Assembly (NCBI GenBank): GCA_033675265.1
Contig: JAUJYZ010000361.1
Span: 125,001-189,000, forward strand
Length of the DNA stretch: 64,000 nucleotides
DNA from: Actinostola sp. cb2023
Taxonomy: Eukaryota; Cnidaria; Anthozoa; Actiniaria; Actinostolidae
Direction of reading: 5' to 3'
The notes under the pieces were generated by a model. That model did not search any database. It had not been told where the DNA came from and saw only the letters and a program-made list of their open reading frames with translations. Positions 21,832 through 43,542 of the stretch are shown here, piece after piece (the stretch's first letter is position 1; every line of letters starts with the position of its first letter). Made by a program: the position numbers and the translations under genes.

Positions 21832-21962
21832 GAGGAGTGGGTCCTACCTCAAGCGCAATGACGTCACATATGTTGAAGCGCATTGCATTGTGGTATTCGT
21901 CAGATGGCACAAATCCCACAATGCAATGCGCTTCAAAATGCGCGACGTCATTGCGCGTGTCT
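21832..21962. repeat. Inverted repeat with TGACGTCA-type arms
   Basis: The left arm contains CAATGACGTCACATATG and AAGCGCATTGCATTGTG; the right arm carries the inverse (CACAATGCAATGCGCTT, GACGTCATTGCGC). The loop is about 20 bp. Probably a small fold-back element with a CRE-like site in each arm. Confidence 0.7.
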
Positions 21963-22236
21963 GTTGTCTTCGATGGATCCAATAGAAATAATGAGCGAGA
22001 TTTAAACCAATTTTTATTTCCTTTGCTATATACAGGTATTGCTATGTACAAACACCCCAATCAAATTAAATAACTAATTAATAATTATTAATATCTTAAT
22101 ATCAGTCATAGAGTGTAGTCATCATTCCATAATTATTAATATCTTAATATCAGTCATAGATAGTGTAGTCATTATTCCAGTGAAACATTATTAAAACTAA
22201 ATAGCTAGTAGTAGTTAATGTCATTATTATTATTAT

Positions 22237-22508
22237 AGAGTGATTCCAATAAACCTGGGCACTACTAATGAGCTGTCAGTGTTTATTAGATGCAAAGAAA
22301 CAAAAGAAAAGAAAAGAGTGAGTGTCTAATGGTGTGTAATGGTGTAGTTAGTAATGCCCAGGTTTATTGGAATCACTCTAAACCTGGGCACTACTAATTA
22401 GCTGTCAGTGTTTATTAGATGCAAAGAAACAAAAGAAAACAAAAGAGCGAGTGTCTAATGGTGTGTAATGGTGTAGTTAGTAATGACCAGGTTTATTGGA
22501 ATCACTCT
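22237..22508. mobile_element. Two overlapping copies of an AGAGTGATTCCAATAAACC inverted-repeat element
   Basis: Copy 1, 22237-22379, has 25-bp inverted ends. Copy 2 (about 22377-22508) follows directly and shares the central end, lacking most of its own left terminus. Interiors differ by a few bases. Confidence 0.8.
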
Positions 22509-22586
22509 AACTATCAACTAAATACAAACTAATTTCGCCATAAGAACAATAAAAGAGGCTCCGTGAGGAATGATGTTATGGTTCAA

Positions 22587-22737
22587 TGATAGAGTGCAAT
22601 TTAGAAAAGCTTGAAAACTAAATAACTAATTAGTACTAAATAGCACTAATGAAACAATAGAAAACAATAGAAATACCTCTATTTAGTAGTATTTAAAGTT
22701 AGTACTATTTCACGCTTTTCTAAATTGCACTCTATCA
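22587..22737. mobile_element. 151-bp inverted-repeat element
   Basis: Ends TGATAGAGTGCAATTTAGAA and the perfect inverse enclose AT-rich DNA. Confidence 0.75.
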
Positions 22738-22865
22738 CCTACTTGTCTCTAAATAAATACAATTAAACGATACTTCTTTCACGGGTATAATTACTGTGCT
22801 CAATTTATTATTTCATAGCAGTTCTAAAGGTCTATTGCTGGTTTAATTGCAATCGATCAATCCCT

Positions 22866-22980
22866 TGAGGTTTAAAGTACAAAGACGCAGCGGCCATGTT
22901 GGTGGTACAAACAAGAGAAGCTAATGAGGAATGCTTTGTTATCAGGCACCAATATGGCCGCCATGACGTCACGTAGTATA
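22866..22980. repeat. Single copy of the unit that is tandemly repeated at 30660-31415
   Basis: It matches from AATCCCTTGAGGTTTAAA through ACAAAGACGCAGCGGCCATG to GGCCGCCATGACGTCACG. The same leader (AATCCCTTAAGGTTTAAA) precedes the array at 30645, so both derive from one dispersed element. Confidence 0.85.
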
Positions 22981-23269
22981 AAGTGTTTTATCAGATTGAT
23001 TTTAACAAGGCGTTTTATTAGTTTCCCCCTATTTTACTTCGAATTCGCCCCAACTGACTGCTCTGGACACTGTTATTCAAAGAGTGCACAGCGCTAAACG
23101 TTGAATTGTTAAGTCCTTATTCAGCCTACAAAGGTATCCAGTATTATAAGAAATGTAGCAAAATTTAAATTTAAAAATAAATATGTTTTATTGAATGAAA
23201 TTTATATTAGAAATGTGCGTCAACAAACCCACACGGCCCTCAAGCATGTTAAGGCCTGGGTTTTGGGTA

Positions 23270-23860
23270 AAACACTCAAATTTGCCTTAATTGCGTTTGG
23301 AACAGAAAAACAAAACGATTTTCGGCTACATAATATATCTCATGAACCTTAACATTTTGGTACGAATTTCAAAATAAGGGATGGGTCACGTGACCTGTTA
23401 CGTCACAAATCACGTTTTTCAATTTGGGGAGATGGAGACAAAAGGTATCAAAGTTATTTTTGTGTTTTTACCTTTGTTTTAATGTCCTTATTATGGATCT
23501 GCCTTAACACCTGGACCATCATTCTCATTTAAGGAGATATTTAACTACGTAATAGAAAAAATCTAGTCACGTGACCTATTTTACATAATATCTCCTTTAA
23601 AATGAATGATGGTCCAGGTGTTAAGGCAGATTCATAAGAAGGACACGAAAGCAAAGGTAAAACCACAAAAATAACTTTGGTACCTTTTGTCTCCGTCTCC
23701 CCATATTGAAAAACGTGTTTTGTGACGTAGCAGGTCACGTGACCCATCCCTTATTTTGAAATACGTACCAAAATGTTAAGGTTCATGAGATATATTATGT
23801 AGCCGAAAATCGTTTTGTTTTTCTGTTCCAAACACAATTAAGGCAAATTTAACGTTTTAG
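23270..23860. repeat. About 590-bp fold-back element carrying GTCACGTGAC motifs
   Basis: Two arms of roughly 270 bp each, clearly inverted and slightly diverged, meet near 23570. GTCACGTGAC occurs at 23385-23394, 23566-23575 and 23734-23743, and once more just outside at 23929-23938. This is the palindromic E-box/CLEAR-type motif bound by TFEB/USF-type bHLH factors. No coding sequence. Confidence 0.85.
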
Positions 23861-24189
23861 GGGAATTCTTCTTAGACATTTATATGTTTTCCAGTAAAGT
23901 AAAGAGCAGAGACTGAGGAGTGCATCTGGTCACGTGACCTGTTTGCTAAATTTCCCCGAAAAATGCCAGTCATAAGAAATTATTGATAAAAAACAATAAC
24001 ACTGCTTTGGTAGTTATCCTTTTCCCCTCCCCCTCCCCCTTCGTCATTAATTTTTCAGCACAAATACAGCTATTATAAACTTTGCTCAAACAGTGCTAAA
24101 CGAATGCACATCCTCCTTCTTTCTTTCCCTCTGGTATTTCCTTCTCTGGGCCAGAATTAAAGGCAAAAAAGTGATTGAAAGTTCAAGTC

Positions 24190-24905
24190 TGTTGTATGGG
24201 TTCCCTGTTGTGAAATGAAGTACATGCCTGTCGCGTGGGTTCCCTGTGGTTAAATGACGTACAAGCCTGTCGCGTGGGTTCCCTGTGGTTGAAATGAAGT
24301 GCAAGGCTGTCGCGTGGGTTCCCTGTGGTGAAATGAAGTACATGCCTGTCGCGTGGGTTCCCTGTGGTTAAATGACGTACAAGCCTGTCGCGTGGGTTCC
24401 CTGTGGTTGAAATGAAGTGCAAGGCTGTCGCGTGGGTTCCCTGTGGTGAAATGAAGTACATGCCTGTCGCGTGGGTTCCCTGTGGTTAAATGACGTACAA
24501 GCCTGTCGCGTGGGTTCCCGGCTGTGGTTGAAATGAAGTGCAAGGCTGTCACGTGGGTTCCCTGTGGTTGAAATGAAGTGCAAGGCTGTCGCGTGGGTTC
24601 CCTGTGGTTAAATGAAGTTCAAGCCTGTCGCGTGGGTTCCCTGTGGTTAAATGACGTACAAGCCTGTTGCGTGGGTTCCCTGTGGTTGAAATGAAGTGCA
24701 AGGCTGTCGCGTGGGTTCCCTGTGGTTAAATGACGTAAAAGCCTGTTGCGTGGGTTCCCTGTGGTTGAAATGAAGTTCAAGCCTGTCACGTGGGTTCCCT
24801 GTGGTTAAATGAAGTTCAAGCCTGTTGCGTGGGTTCCCTGTGGTTAAATGAAGTTCAAGCCTGTTGCGTGGGTTCCCTGTGGTTAAATGACGTACAAGCC
24901 TGTCT
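24190..24905. repeat. 39/40-bp minisatellite with 118-bp trimer
   Basis: About 18 units of the form GTCGCGTGGGTTCCCTGTGG plus TTAAATGACGTACAAGCCT-type variants. A diagnostic variant, GTGAAATGAAGTACATG, recurs at 118-bp spacing (24211, 24329, 24447), so three units form a higher-order repeat in the left half. The open minus-strand frames over it are artefacts. Confidence 0.93.
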
Positions 24906-24929
24906 CGTGTTTCCATCAGGCTCACACAT

Positions 24930-25380
24930 GCTTCATAGACTCAATAGTCGTTCTCTTTGTTTGTGAAGGCTTAAGTTCTGAAAGAAATGTTATGATCAAT
25001 TCAGTGATACAAAATAACAATAAATTAAAATAAATTAATAAACAAAGTTAATAAATAAATTAGTAAACAAAATGAATTAATTAATTAATTAATTAACAAA
25101 ATGAATAAATTAATTAATAATCAAAATTAATAAATTAATAAACAAAATTACAAATAGTGTGAGAATAATGAGGATGACAAAGAAACTCAAAGAATATCAG
25201 GAAAGCTAATTGGTGCAGCTGGTTGCTTAGCAACACAATTATGTCATTTAAAAAAAACTGAATGAAGATGCTGAAGTCGTTCAATTTCCAAAAGAATCGA
25301 AAACAAAAATAACAAAATCGTAGAAAAACAACGAAATTTGTGTTTGGTACACTGATCACTCTGGAAACTGAAAGCGCACG
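24930..25380. other. AT-rich simple sequence, no gene
   Basis: AATTAATAAACAAA-type low-complexity DNA at 25008-25150, then unremarkable sequence up to the next array. Confidence 0.5.
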
Positions 25381-25383
25381 GTG

Positions 25384-25800
25384 TAAATCTATGTGTAAAT
25401 TTGTGTAAATTCCGTATAAATTCCGTGTAAATTCCGTGTAAATTCCGTGTACGTTCCGAATAAATTTATATAAAGTCAGTGTAAATTCCGTGTAAATTCC
25501 GTGTAAATTCCGTGTAAATTCCATGTAAATTCCGTGTAAATTCCGTGTAAATTCCGAGTAAATTCCGTGTACGTTCCGTATAAATTCCGTGTAAAGTCAA
25601 TTCAATGTAAATTCCGTGTAAATTCGGTGTAAATTCCGTGTACGTTCCGTATAAATTCCGTGTAAAGTCAGTGTAAATTCCGTGTAAATTCCGTGTAAAT
25701 CCCGTGTACGTTCCGTGTACATTTCGTGTAAATGCCGTGTAAATTCGATTCCTTTTAAATTCTGTGTAAATTATATTTACATGGTTTAAACATTTGTATA
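25384..25800. repeat. 11-bp (GTGTAAATTCC)n minisatellite
   Basis: About 35 units with CGTACGTTCCG and TAAAGTCA variants. A diverged relative lies at 32818-33075, with similar flanks (a GCGCACGGTGTAAAT-like start). Confidence 0.92.
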
Positions 25801-26350
25801 CAATTTACACGGAATTTACCCCGGGCCAAGAGCGTTGTTTTTTTTCCAGTGTCTGCATGTACCTCTACGAACCCAGAGATATGTGTTTAGTTAGCAAGAC
25901 TGATGCGTAGGAAACACAGTAACGCAAAAAAATAAAAATAAATCTGATCATTTCTGGTGGTATTTTAGCCTTGTCACGCAACGCTTCTTCATCGCGTGAC
26001 GAGGAACGTTGCGTGACGAGAACCGTTGCGTGACGAGGCTAGGACATAGAAAATCTTCGACGACGATGGCGACATGATCAAGAAGACCGTCCGTTGTCAA
26101 GGCAACACAAATAAACACAACAGCATCAAGAAAACATATCGCTGGGTTCAATGAGGGTTCAGTTTTGCCAATCGGTCGTTTGAATCGATTGAATGTGTTT
26201 CATCTTAGAGGATATAACACCACCGCTGACTGGTAATGACCGTCTGCACAGCTACATCGGTCTGAAAGCCAAATACAAAAGACGAGTAAGCCGTCTAAGT
26301 TAGGGTTTTTGGAGACTGGGGACAATAAACGGGGAAAAGAATATCCATTG

Positions 26351-26787
26351 ACCAAATATGGTATGTTACTACCAAATATGGTATGTTACTACCAAATATG
26401 GTATGTTATTACCAAATATGGAATGTTACTACCAAATATGGTATGTTATTACCAAATATGGAATGTTACTACCAAATATGGAATGTTACTACCAAATATG
26501 GTATGTTACTACCAAATATGGTATGTTTACTACCAAAATATGGTATGTTACTACCAAATATGGAATGTTACTACCAAATATGGTATGTTACTACCAAATA
26601 TGGTATGTCACTACCAAATATGGAATGTTACTACCAAATATGGTATGTTACTACCAAATATGGTATGTTACTACCAAATATGGTATGTTACTACCAAATA
26701 ATGTTATATGGTATGTTACTACCAAATATGGTATGTTACTACCAAATATGGTATGTTACTACCAAATATGGTATGTTACTACCAAAT
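26351..26787. repeat. 20-bp (ACCAAATATGGTATGTTACT)n minisatellite
   Basis: About 21 units with occasional TATGGAATG, ATTACC and TCACTACC variants and three indels (near 26525, 26537 and 26700). All three forward frames stay open because no stop occurs in the unit, so the long predicted peptides here are not evidence of coding. Confidence 0.95.
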
Positions 26788-26789
26788 AA

Positions 26790-27949
26790 GGAAATATCGG
26801 AAGTTGAACACGAACGGATAGAGATGAGCGAGAAAACAATAACAACTGACCAAATATGGAATTTTGTTAACAAACAAGACGCTCAATGAGCGTTCACTCG
26901 GGCATTGTGAAAAGGAAAATGTCAGTTGTTCGAGGAAGTACTTGAAAATGAATGCCAGTTGGTTGAAGAACAAGGACAATGTCAGCTGCGCGAGGAGAGA
27001 CCTGACAATGACTGACAGTTGCGTGACGAGGGAGACTATGTATATACATGTATGTGTCGAGTTCATTTGATTTGCCTTTGAGTTCATTTGATTACCTTTT
27101 GACTTTGAGTTCAATTGATTTGATTTTGATGAGTTTGTGTAAAGGCCCCCTCTCTAGCTTCAGATCCCGAAACGTCGAGTTTGGAATCGAGTTCGGGTTC
27201 GAGTTACGGTTCGAACGTCGAATAAAACAAGGACATCTTCTTCAATACAATATAATTTCTCTGACGTCATGACAATCAGTGACAGTTGAGTGACGAGGGA
27301 GACTATTAGTCCGGTGAGTACGAACATGATACGTCTTGAGGTTGCATAGGTCAGATGGTTCCGATAACGGCCTCGCGTTTGTTTAAAAAAAAAAATATTT
27401 TAAGCGAGCTTCTAGTCCTTTTACCACTTCTAGTCATTGAACAATGAACTAGAATCCTGACCTTTTAATAGCTTGAAGATCTACAGCTGCTTTCAAAACT
27501 AAGATTCATAATCTACTTGAGTCCTGTGTCTCCTTTATCTTTTCAAATCTGCGGAGTAATCTTGAAACTCCGGATACGATTAAATACGTCGCATACTCGT
27601 CATTTTGAAGCCGAACAAAACTACTACTACTACTACTACTACCGAAATCCGCATTTTCTAACTCGGGCGGCCTGCGGCCTGGGCCCGAGTAATAAGGAAT
27701 TATCGAGTAAAGAAATAACGACTATGGAGAAAAGCCGGCAAAAAAGCACAGGAATACCAAAGTATCCGCTTGAATATTCCAAAACACCATCCTGATCTTC
27801 CTAAAAAGGTACTATACGCGAGACTTTTGGTAGAAGATTTTCAGACTTAACTTAGCATAATAAAGTATAAAGTATCGTCTTTGTACAAGTGAAATCCACG
27901 TGCTTCTAACAAACAATTCTTGATATTTACACAAGCAATACGCTATACA
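26790..27949. other. Intergenic, no gene seen
   Basis: Contains short echoes of the upstream array (GACCAAATATGGAATTTTG near 26848), CAGTTGCGTGACGAGGGAG-type repeats near 27016 and 27288, a short ACT microsatellite near 27620, and otherwise nothing I can assign. Confidence 0.45.
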
Positions 27950-28162
27950 ATAGAGTCGTTTTCGTATGAGTGGGAAACCTACGGTACGGAGTTACGGTCA
28001 CGGTACGGAATCGAACACATTGTATTCAACCAATCACAGCGCGCGAAATCATTTCACAACCAATCACAATGCTTGGATACCGCACGATGATGGCGCGATA
28101 CGGTCACTGCACGGCACGAGCCGTACCGTAACTACTTCCCACTCATACGAAAACGACTCTAT
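27950..28162. mobile_element. 213-bp inverted-repeat element, TAGAGTCGTTTTCG family, intact copy
   Basis: Perfect 27-bp inverted ends (ATAGAGTCGTTTTCGTATGA and inverse) enclose two CCAATCACA-type direct repeats and several GGTACGG/CCGTACC inverted motifs. Related copies: 41465-41612 (fragment), 44113-44271 and 58872-59050. The ends resemble the TAGAGCAGATTTCG family. Confidence 0.85.
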
Positions 28163-28382
28163 AATCATGCGATATATCACTGAGTTACAAATCGCATAGA
28201 ACATTTTTCACATTTTCAGAAAAAAATCCAGTTATCCTTACAAACATTAAATGTCATCTAAAATACTCATACCCAGGACCTCCCTTTCGAATATTCCGCG
28301 TCTTCCAAAGGGAGACTGGAAACGAGGACATAAGTTTTGTATTTACAGTTCAAAAATGTATAAAACAGCATCCCACAAGACT

Positions 28383-38871
<10,489 letters not shown>

Positions 38872-40880
38872 TTTTGAAGAGAAAAAGACTTGAATTCGAG
38901 GAAACTACCGAGTATTTCTATCAGGAAGAGAATTTCTCTTCTAGTCCGCGATAAGTACGATTTTACATCCACCGATTTCGTGTGAACTCGAAATTAGGTA
39001 TTACTGCAGTATTATACAAATGGAATTATAGAACTAATGTTATTTTCGTGAGCCGAATGATTTCCTTCTCATCCTCAAGGCATTTACGCACACATTCATG
39101 CCACCTATATCCGCTTTAAAGCCACCGTCCAATTACACAATAGTCATTTAAAGAAAAAATACAGTTAAATTTATTCAAAGCTGAATCGACACCACTGTTG
39201 GAAAAAACTAAGTCACGTGATTACCAAAATGAACCAATCAGGAACCACGCTGAGAGCATATGGTTTTCGAAGGAAAAATTGAAAGCGTTTCTTTATCTAT
39301 TTTATTCTCGTGTAATTCGTATTTTCTCTAAGTCTTTGTCATATTCAATTCGGATTCCAGGTGGGGAACGTTGTCATGTGGTTATGGCTCTTTTCTGCAA
39401 ATTGAAAGTCCACAGTTGTGATTAGAGGCGTTTTTAAAACATTTTTCTCGCTTGAGTTAGATACCAAAAATTGCACAAAATCGTTGCATATCAGAGTCGT
39501 CATTGTTTGGCGTTTTTCGAAAGCTTTTACTCTCGACTGAATGACACAAATTCTACTTATTCTATTAACGTGCTTGAAGCAACTTAAAACGTAGTGAAAA
39601 GATAGTAACGAAGAATGTAACTTGAGACGATGTCAGCCAGAGAAAATCTATTTAAAATCGAGAATTTTTTTCGCGTGTCGGGTTCAAACGTCCAGGTTTG
39701 AATGATACTAATTACCGTCAGCCAAATTGAAAACAAAACATAATAATTCCCCAAAAATATTATCATGAAACAATTCCTTTTTCATCTGATTATTTAATAC
39801 AGGAGTTTAATTTTTTCCAATTCAAATACATAAATTGAAAACATTTTTGTGGTTGAACTTTCTATTGAAGGATAATTACATTGTTTTGTTAAATGCCGGG
39901 AGAAAAAGAGAATTGTTTAAAAATGAATGAGTGTACTGACCAAATGGAAGTGTTTGAGCATAAAACCATAGTCGATTTCAGAGTGTAAATATTCCGCCCA
40001 CATACCTCAGTCAGAAAATAATTCCTTAGCTTTCCGTATTATTGCCGCAAATCTCATGAATATAGCAAGATAATGTAGCATTGACACGGCTCAATTGTCT
40101 ATCTCAAATCACTCGATATTAAAAGTGTTACGATTGTAAAAGAAAAACCTATTTTAACTATTAAATATAATCTCAGTTTAAAACCTTTTTCGGTGGGATT
40201 TTCGAGGCGAAAATCCAGGCAGGAAAAGTGAACAGACACTCAGTATTCTAGTGAATCAATTATGCGATTCAGTTGGCGAAAACAACTTTCTTCTATCGCT
40301 ATTTCTTCTTCTAGCGAAGCACTGAGCATTTCTCAGTCTTGTGTCAAGATGAATACAATATATTATCGCAAGACAATAATATTGTATGGTATTGTAGTTG
40401 TCTTCCATCGCACTCCGTTTTCACGTACGGTAGTGACTTGAGTTTGAAGCAGCTATATAGGCCGACATTGGAAATAATTATTATAATTGCGTTAAGTTCA
40501 AGTATTAAAGCAAAAATTCAATTCGAAATCGCATGTTTTAGTCAACAGGCGGACCGCAGTGAAGCAAGTGCCACGACTACATATTTTGATTCTAGTCGGG
40601 CGTTTGAAAGTTCAGTTTCTTTTTTTAGCGTGGTGGTATTTTAAAATTCTTGTTGAGCGGAAGAGAGATCTATACGCAGAGTAATTTGCCTCCCTCACTG
40701 ATGCAAATTTACACGCCTGGAGGCCAGTCCAATGAATTAAGCTCTACTAAAGAGCATAACAGTTCTCATTTCCTGTAAATGAGCCTAACAGTGACGTATT
40801 TGTTATTGAGATGAAAATGAAGCTAGCTGGAGGCGTAACAAAGATGGTTAAAATTATATGCCATAAATACATACACCGGC
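38872..40880. other. Upstream region of the VWA5B-like gene, no gene seen
   Basis: Should contain the promoter for the minus-strand gene, but I find no convincing TATA box or initiator. Mostly AT-rich unique-looking sequence. Confidence 0.4.
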
Positions 40881-40883
40881 TAA

Positions 40884-41300
40884 GTGGAACATTTTATCTA
40901 GGGTGCTCGTATAACTCATAGGAATATTGGACCTTCATTGTTTATTAGCAAGACTAACTGGAACATTTTATCTAGGGTACTCGTATAACTCATAGGAATA
41001 TTGGACCTTCATTGTTTATTAGCAAGACTAAGTGGTACATTTTATCTAGGGTGCTCGTATAACTCATAGGAATATTGGACCTTCATTGTTTATTAGCAAG
41101 ACTAAGTGGAACATTTTATCTAGGGTGCTCGTATAACTCATAGGAATATTGGACCTTCATTGTTTATTAGCAAGACTAAGTGGTACATTTTATCTAGGGT
41201 GTTCGTATAACTCATAGGAATATTGGACCTTCATTGTTTATTAGCAAGACTAAGTGGTACATCTAGGGTGCTCGTATAACTCATAGGAATATTGGACCTT
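40884..41300. repeat. 74-bp tandem repeat, about 5.5 copies
   Basis: The unit runs from AAGTGGTACATTTTATCTAG through GTGCTCGTATAACTCATAGG to TTATTAGCAAGACT. The last unit is shortened. Copies differ at single bases (GGAACA/GGTACA). Confidence 0.92.
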
Positions 41301-41464
41301 TTGTTTACTATCTAGTAGACTAATGCCGTGTTTACCGCATGCACTTGGAGGTTTACTGAAGTAAACGAGTTACCGAACCTTGGAAGAAATTAGAAAACTA
41401 TTGTTTCTTGAGCGATTAACCCTTGTTTTCTGATTTGTAGCTTGGTAAAGCGCTCAAGTGTAAA

Positions 41465-41612
41465 CACGGCCTAAGTAGCTAGTACGAAATCGAAGACATC
41501 TAATTCAACCAATCACAGCGCGCAAAATCATTGCTCAACCAATCAGAATGCTTGGACACGGCACGAACCGTAACTACTTCCCACTTATAAGAAAATTACG
41601 ACTCTGTGTGCA
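41465..41612. mobile_element. Fragment of the TAGAGTCGTTTTCG element family
   Basis: Shares CAACCAATCACAGCGCGCAA and GGCACGAACCGTAACTACTT with the intact copy at 27950-28162; its ends are degraded. Confidence 0.7.
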
Positions 41613-41827
41613 AACTGCCACCTCTGCGTCCCAATATAGCTACCGTTAAGTACGTTAAATTCTTATCTATCGACTAGTAAACCTTTATTGCCATGATCCA
41701 AATTTCTGTCAACACCTACTTGATAACGAGGCTGAAACACTGAACCAATTAAATAATAATAATTATAAATTAAAGTTAATTATAAATTATAATAATTAAT
41801 AAAAGCTCTCGCAAAAAAGCCATTAGT

Positions 41828-41968
41828 TGATATTGTTGAATTGCACCCTGAGCATCCCATAATGTATTAGCCAAAACAATAGAATCCAAAATGGCCGCCG
41901 TATCGGTAAAAAGCAAAATGGCCGCCGTATCGGTAAAAAGCAAAATGGCCGCCGTATCGGAAAAAAAG
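41828..41968. repeat. Terminus of the AATAGACC element with three 27-bp end copies
   Basis: The segment from GCACCCTGAGCATCCC to the terminal CAAAATGGCCGCCGTATCGG matches the right end of the element at 60615-61627. The last 27 bp is present three times (41887, 41914, 41941). Confidence 0.85.
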
Positions 41969-42659
41969 TTTTGGAAATTTTCAAAGAATTTTCAAAAAGC
42001 CACACATGACATTTCGATCCCACATTTGTGAACATCGACTGCAAAAACAGTTTTTCACGAAACTCTGCAGAGAAGAGTCGAAGATCGACCGAGTCGTTGT
42101 TCTGGCCGCGAGAGAATGAGACGAGACGAGACGAAAAGACGCGAGGGGAGTGAGGCGAGAAGGGCCGAGCGACGCGACGTGAGTAATTAGTTAAGTTTTC
42201 AGTAACGAAAAAAATTGCTGTTGCAGAGCATTTATAAAACGATGCGAATTTTTATTAGTTTTCAACGCATAACTCAGGACTACATGTACACTGGGCGTTC
42301 GCTCTCCATTTGAAGCCGCCAAGGCTGAAAGACACCAATTTAAACTGAAATATATATTACAAAAGTTTTTCAATCTATCAAAATGGCATCATAAAGAAGC
42401 CCGAGTAAACGCTAATAGAGCGTCTTGTTTATGTGCACGTGTCAGACAGTTTGTAGCTGCGTGTGGTACTGATTTAGGTTCGCAAAGGATTACTGGGTAA
42501 AATCTACAGCCGCCATCTTGTTTTAGCCCGCTTTAGATCTGTGGATATATAAATAACTCGTTGCATTATAATAAATAATGAATTTTACTGAATTGAAGTA
42601 CAGCCGATATTAACAACGTCTGTATCGGATTAAATTTAAATACTGATAAAATGCTATGT

Positions 42660-43310
42660 TGGAAGACTGGGTTCGAGTGTTTTGATTGGCTGAATAGTCC
42701 CTTTTCGCGTTCACAGATCCCGTTGTAAAACCGCTGTACTTATTGACAACAGACGCATTTGTACAGGGGTAGCCTCGAATCAGTGTAAATTATTCACAAA
42801 TATCAACAAGAACACGAAAAAATGTTGACATGAAACAATAGAAACATTTTTGAATTGCACGGACTGTTTTCTGAATCGAGGCTAAGCCTGTACAAATGCG
42901 TCTTTTGTCAAGGACAGCGGTCATCTCTAAACAACGCGAAACTGGAGCTACAAGTTTTTCGAGGTGTTTGCCCTCAATGAAAGTGGAAATATATCACTTG
43001 ATTGGATTCAACGTTCTTTCTCCAGCACATTGGAATGGCTACACTTTGTTCTAGAAAAATGTGCTGTTATTTTGTAATACGCAGTTGAAAATACGCAAAT
43101 GGATACCTGCGCTATATAAGTTAATAAATTATTGTTATTATTATTATTATTATTATTTACATATATGATTTTCTAGTTGTCTAGTTTTCTTTTTTTACAC
43201 TTTTTATTAGTATCGTTATTGTAAAGCGCATTAGAATAATTTAATAGTTAATAAATAAATTTTATTTATTTATTATTTATTACTATTGTATTGTTTAAAT
43301 TAGAGATAAT
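42660..43310. repeat. Dispersed repeat containing an inverted-repeat insertion
   Basis: Its edges (GAGTGTTTTGATTGGC near 42675; GTTTTTCGAGG and TTTGCCCTCAATGAA near 42955-42980) recur together at 60168-60230, without the interior. Inside lies an inverted pair (GACGCATTTGTACAGG near 42750; CCTGTACAAATGCGTC near 42888). ATT/TTA runs follow at 43128-43290. Confidence 0.6.
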
Positions 43311-43339
43311 ATTGTCAAAATCTAAGAATAGCTGATATT

Positions 43340-43460
43340 CAAGTTACACTCCAATGACTCTGAACAACGGTTTCAAGTCGAGGCTATCGGGTCAAGTTTT
43401 TGTACTGACCCGATAGCCTCGATTTGAAACCGTTGTTCAGAGTCATTGGAGTGTAACTTG
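43340..43460. repeat. Near-perfect hairpin: 55-bp arms, 11-bp loop
   Basis: The left arm 43340-43394 (CAAGTTACACTCCAATGACT start) and right arm 43406-43460 are inverse with one mismatch I can see. It lies just 3' of the first SLC25A35-like gene. It may be a fold-back transposon remnant or an RNA-hairpin locus. Confidence 0.85.
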
Positions 43461-43542
43461 CATGCTATCTAGTGGTTATAACACTCGTACCCAGTCTTGA
43501 AATATATTTGCCACAGACAAGCAAGTTCATTCGTGCGATCTC

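Noticed and set aside
24183..24925. Several overlapping minus-strand frames (GNPRD-type repeats)
   Set aside because: 39-bp minisatellite read in several frames; no conserved domain.
20733..26787. Regularly spaced repeats as possible CRISPR arrays
   Set aside because: Units are contiguous without unique spacers, no cas genes are nearby, and the genome is eukaryotic.
26309..26889. Three overlapping plus-strand frames of YYQIW/LLPNM repeats
   Set aside because: All three frames of a 20-bp repeat are open, which is expected from the unit and not from coding selection.
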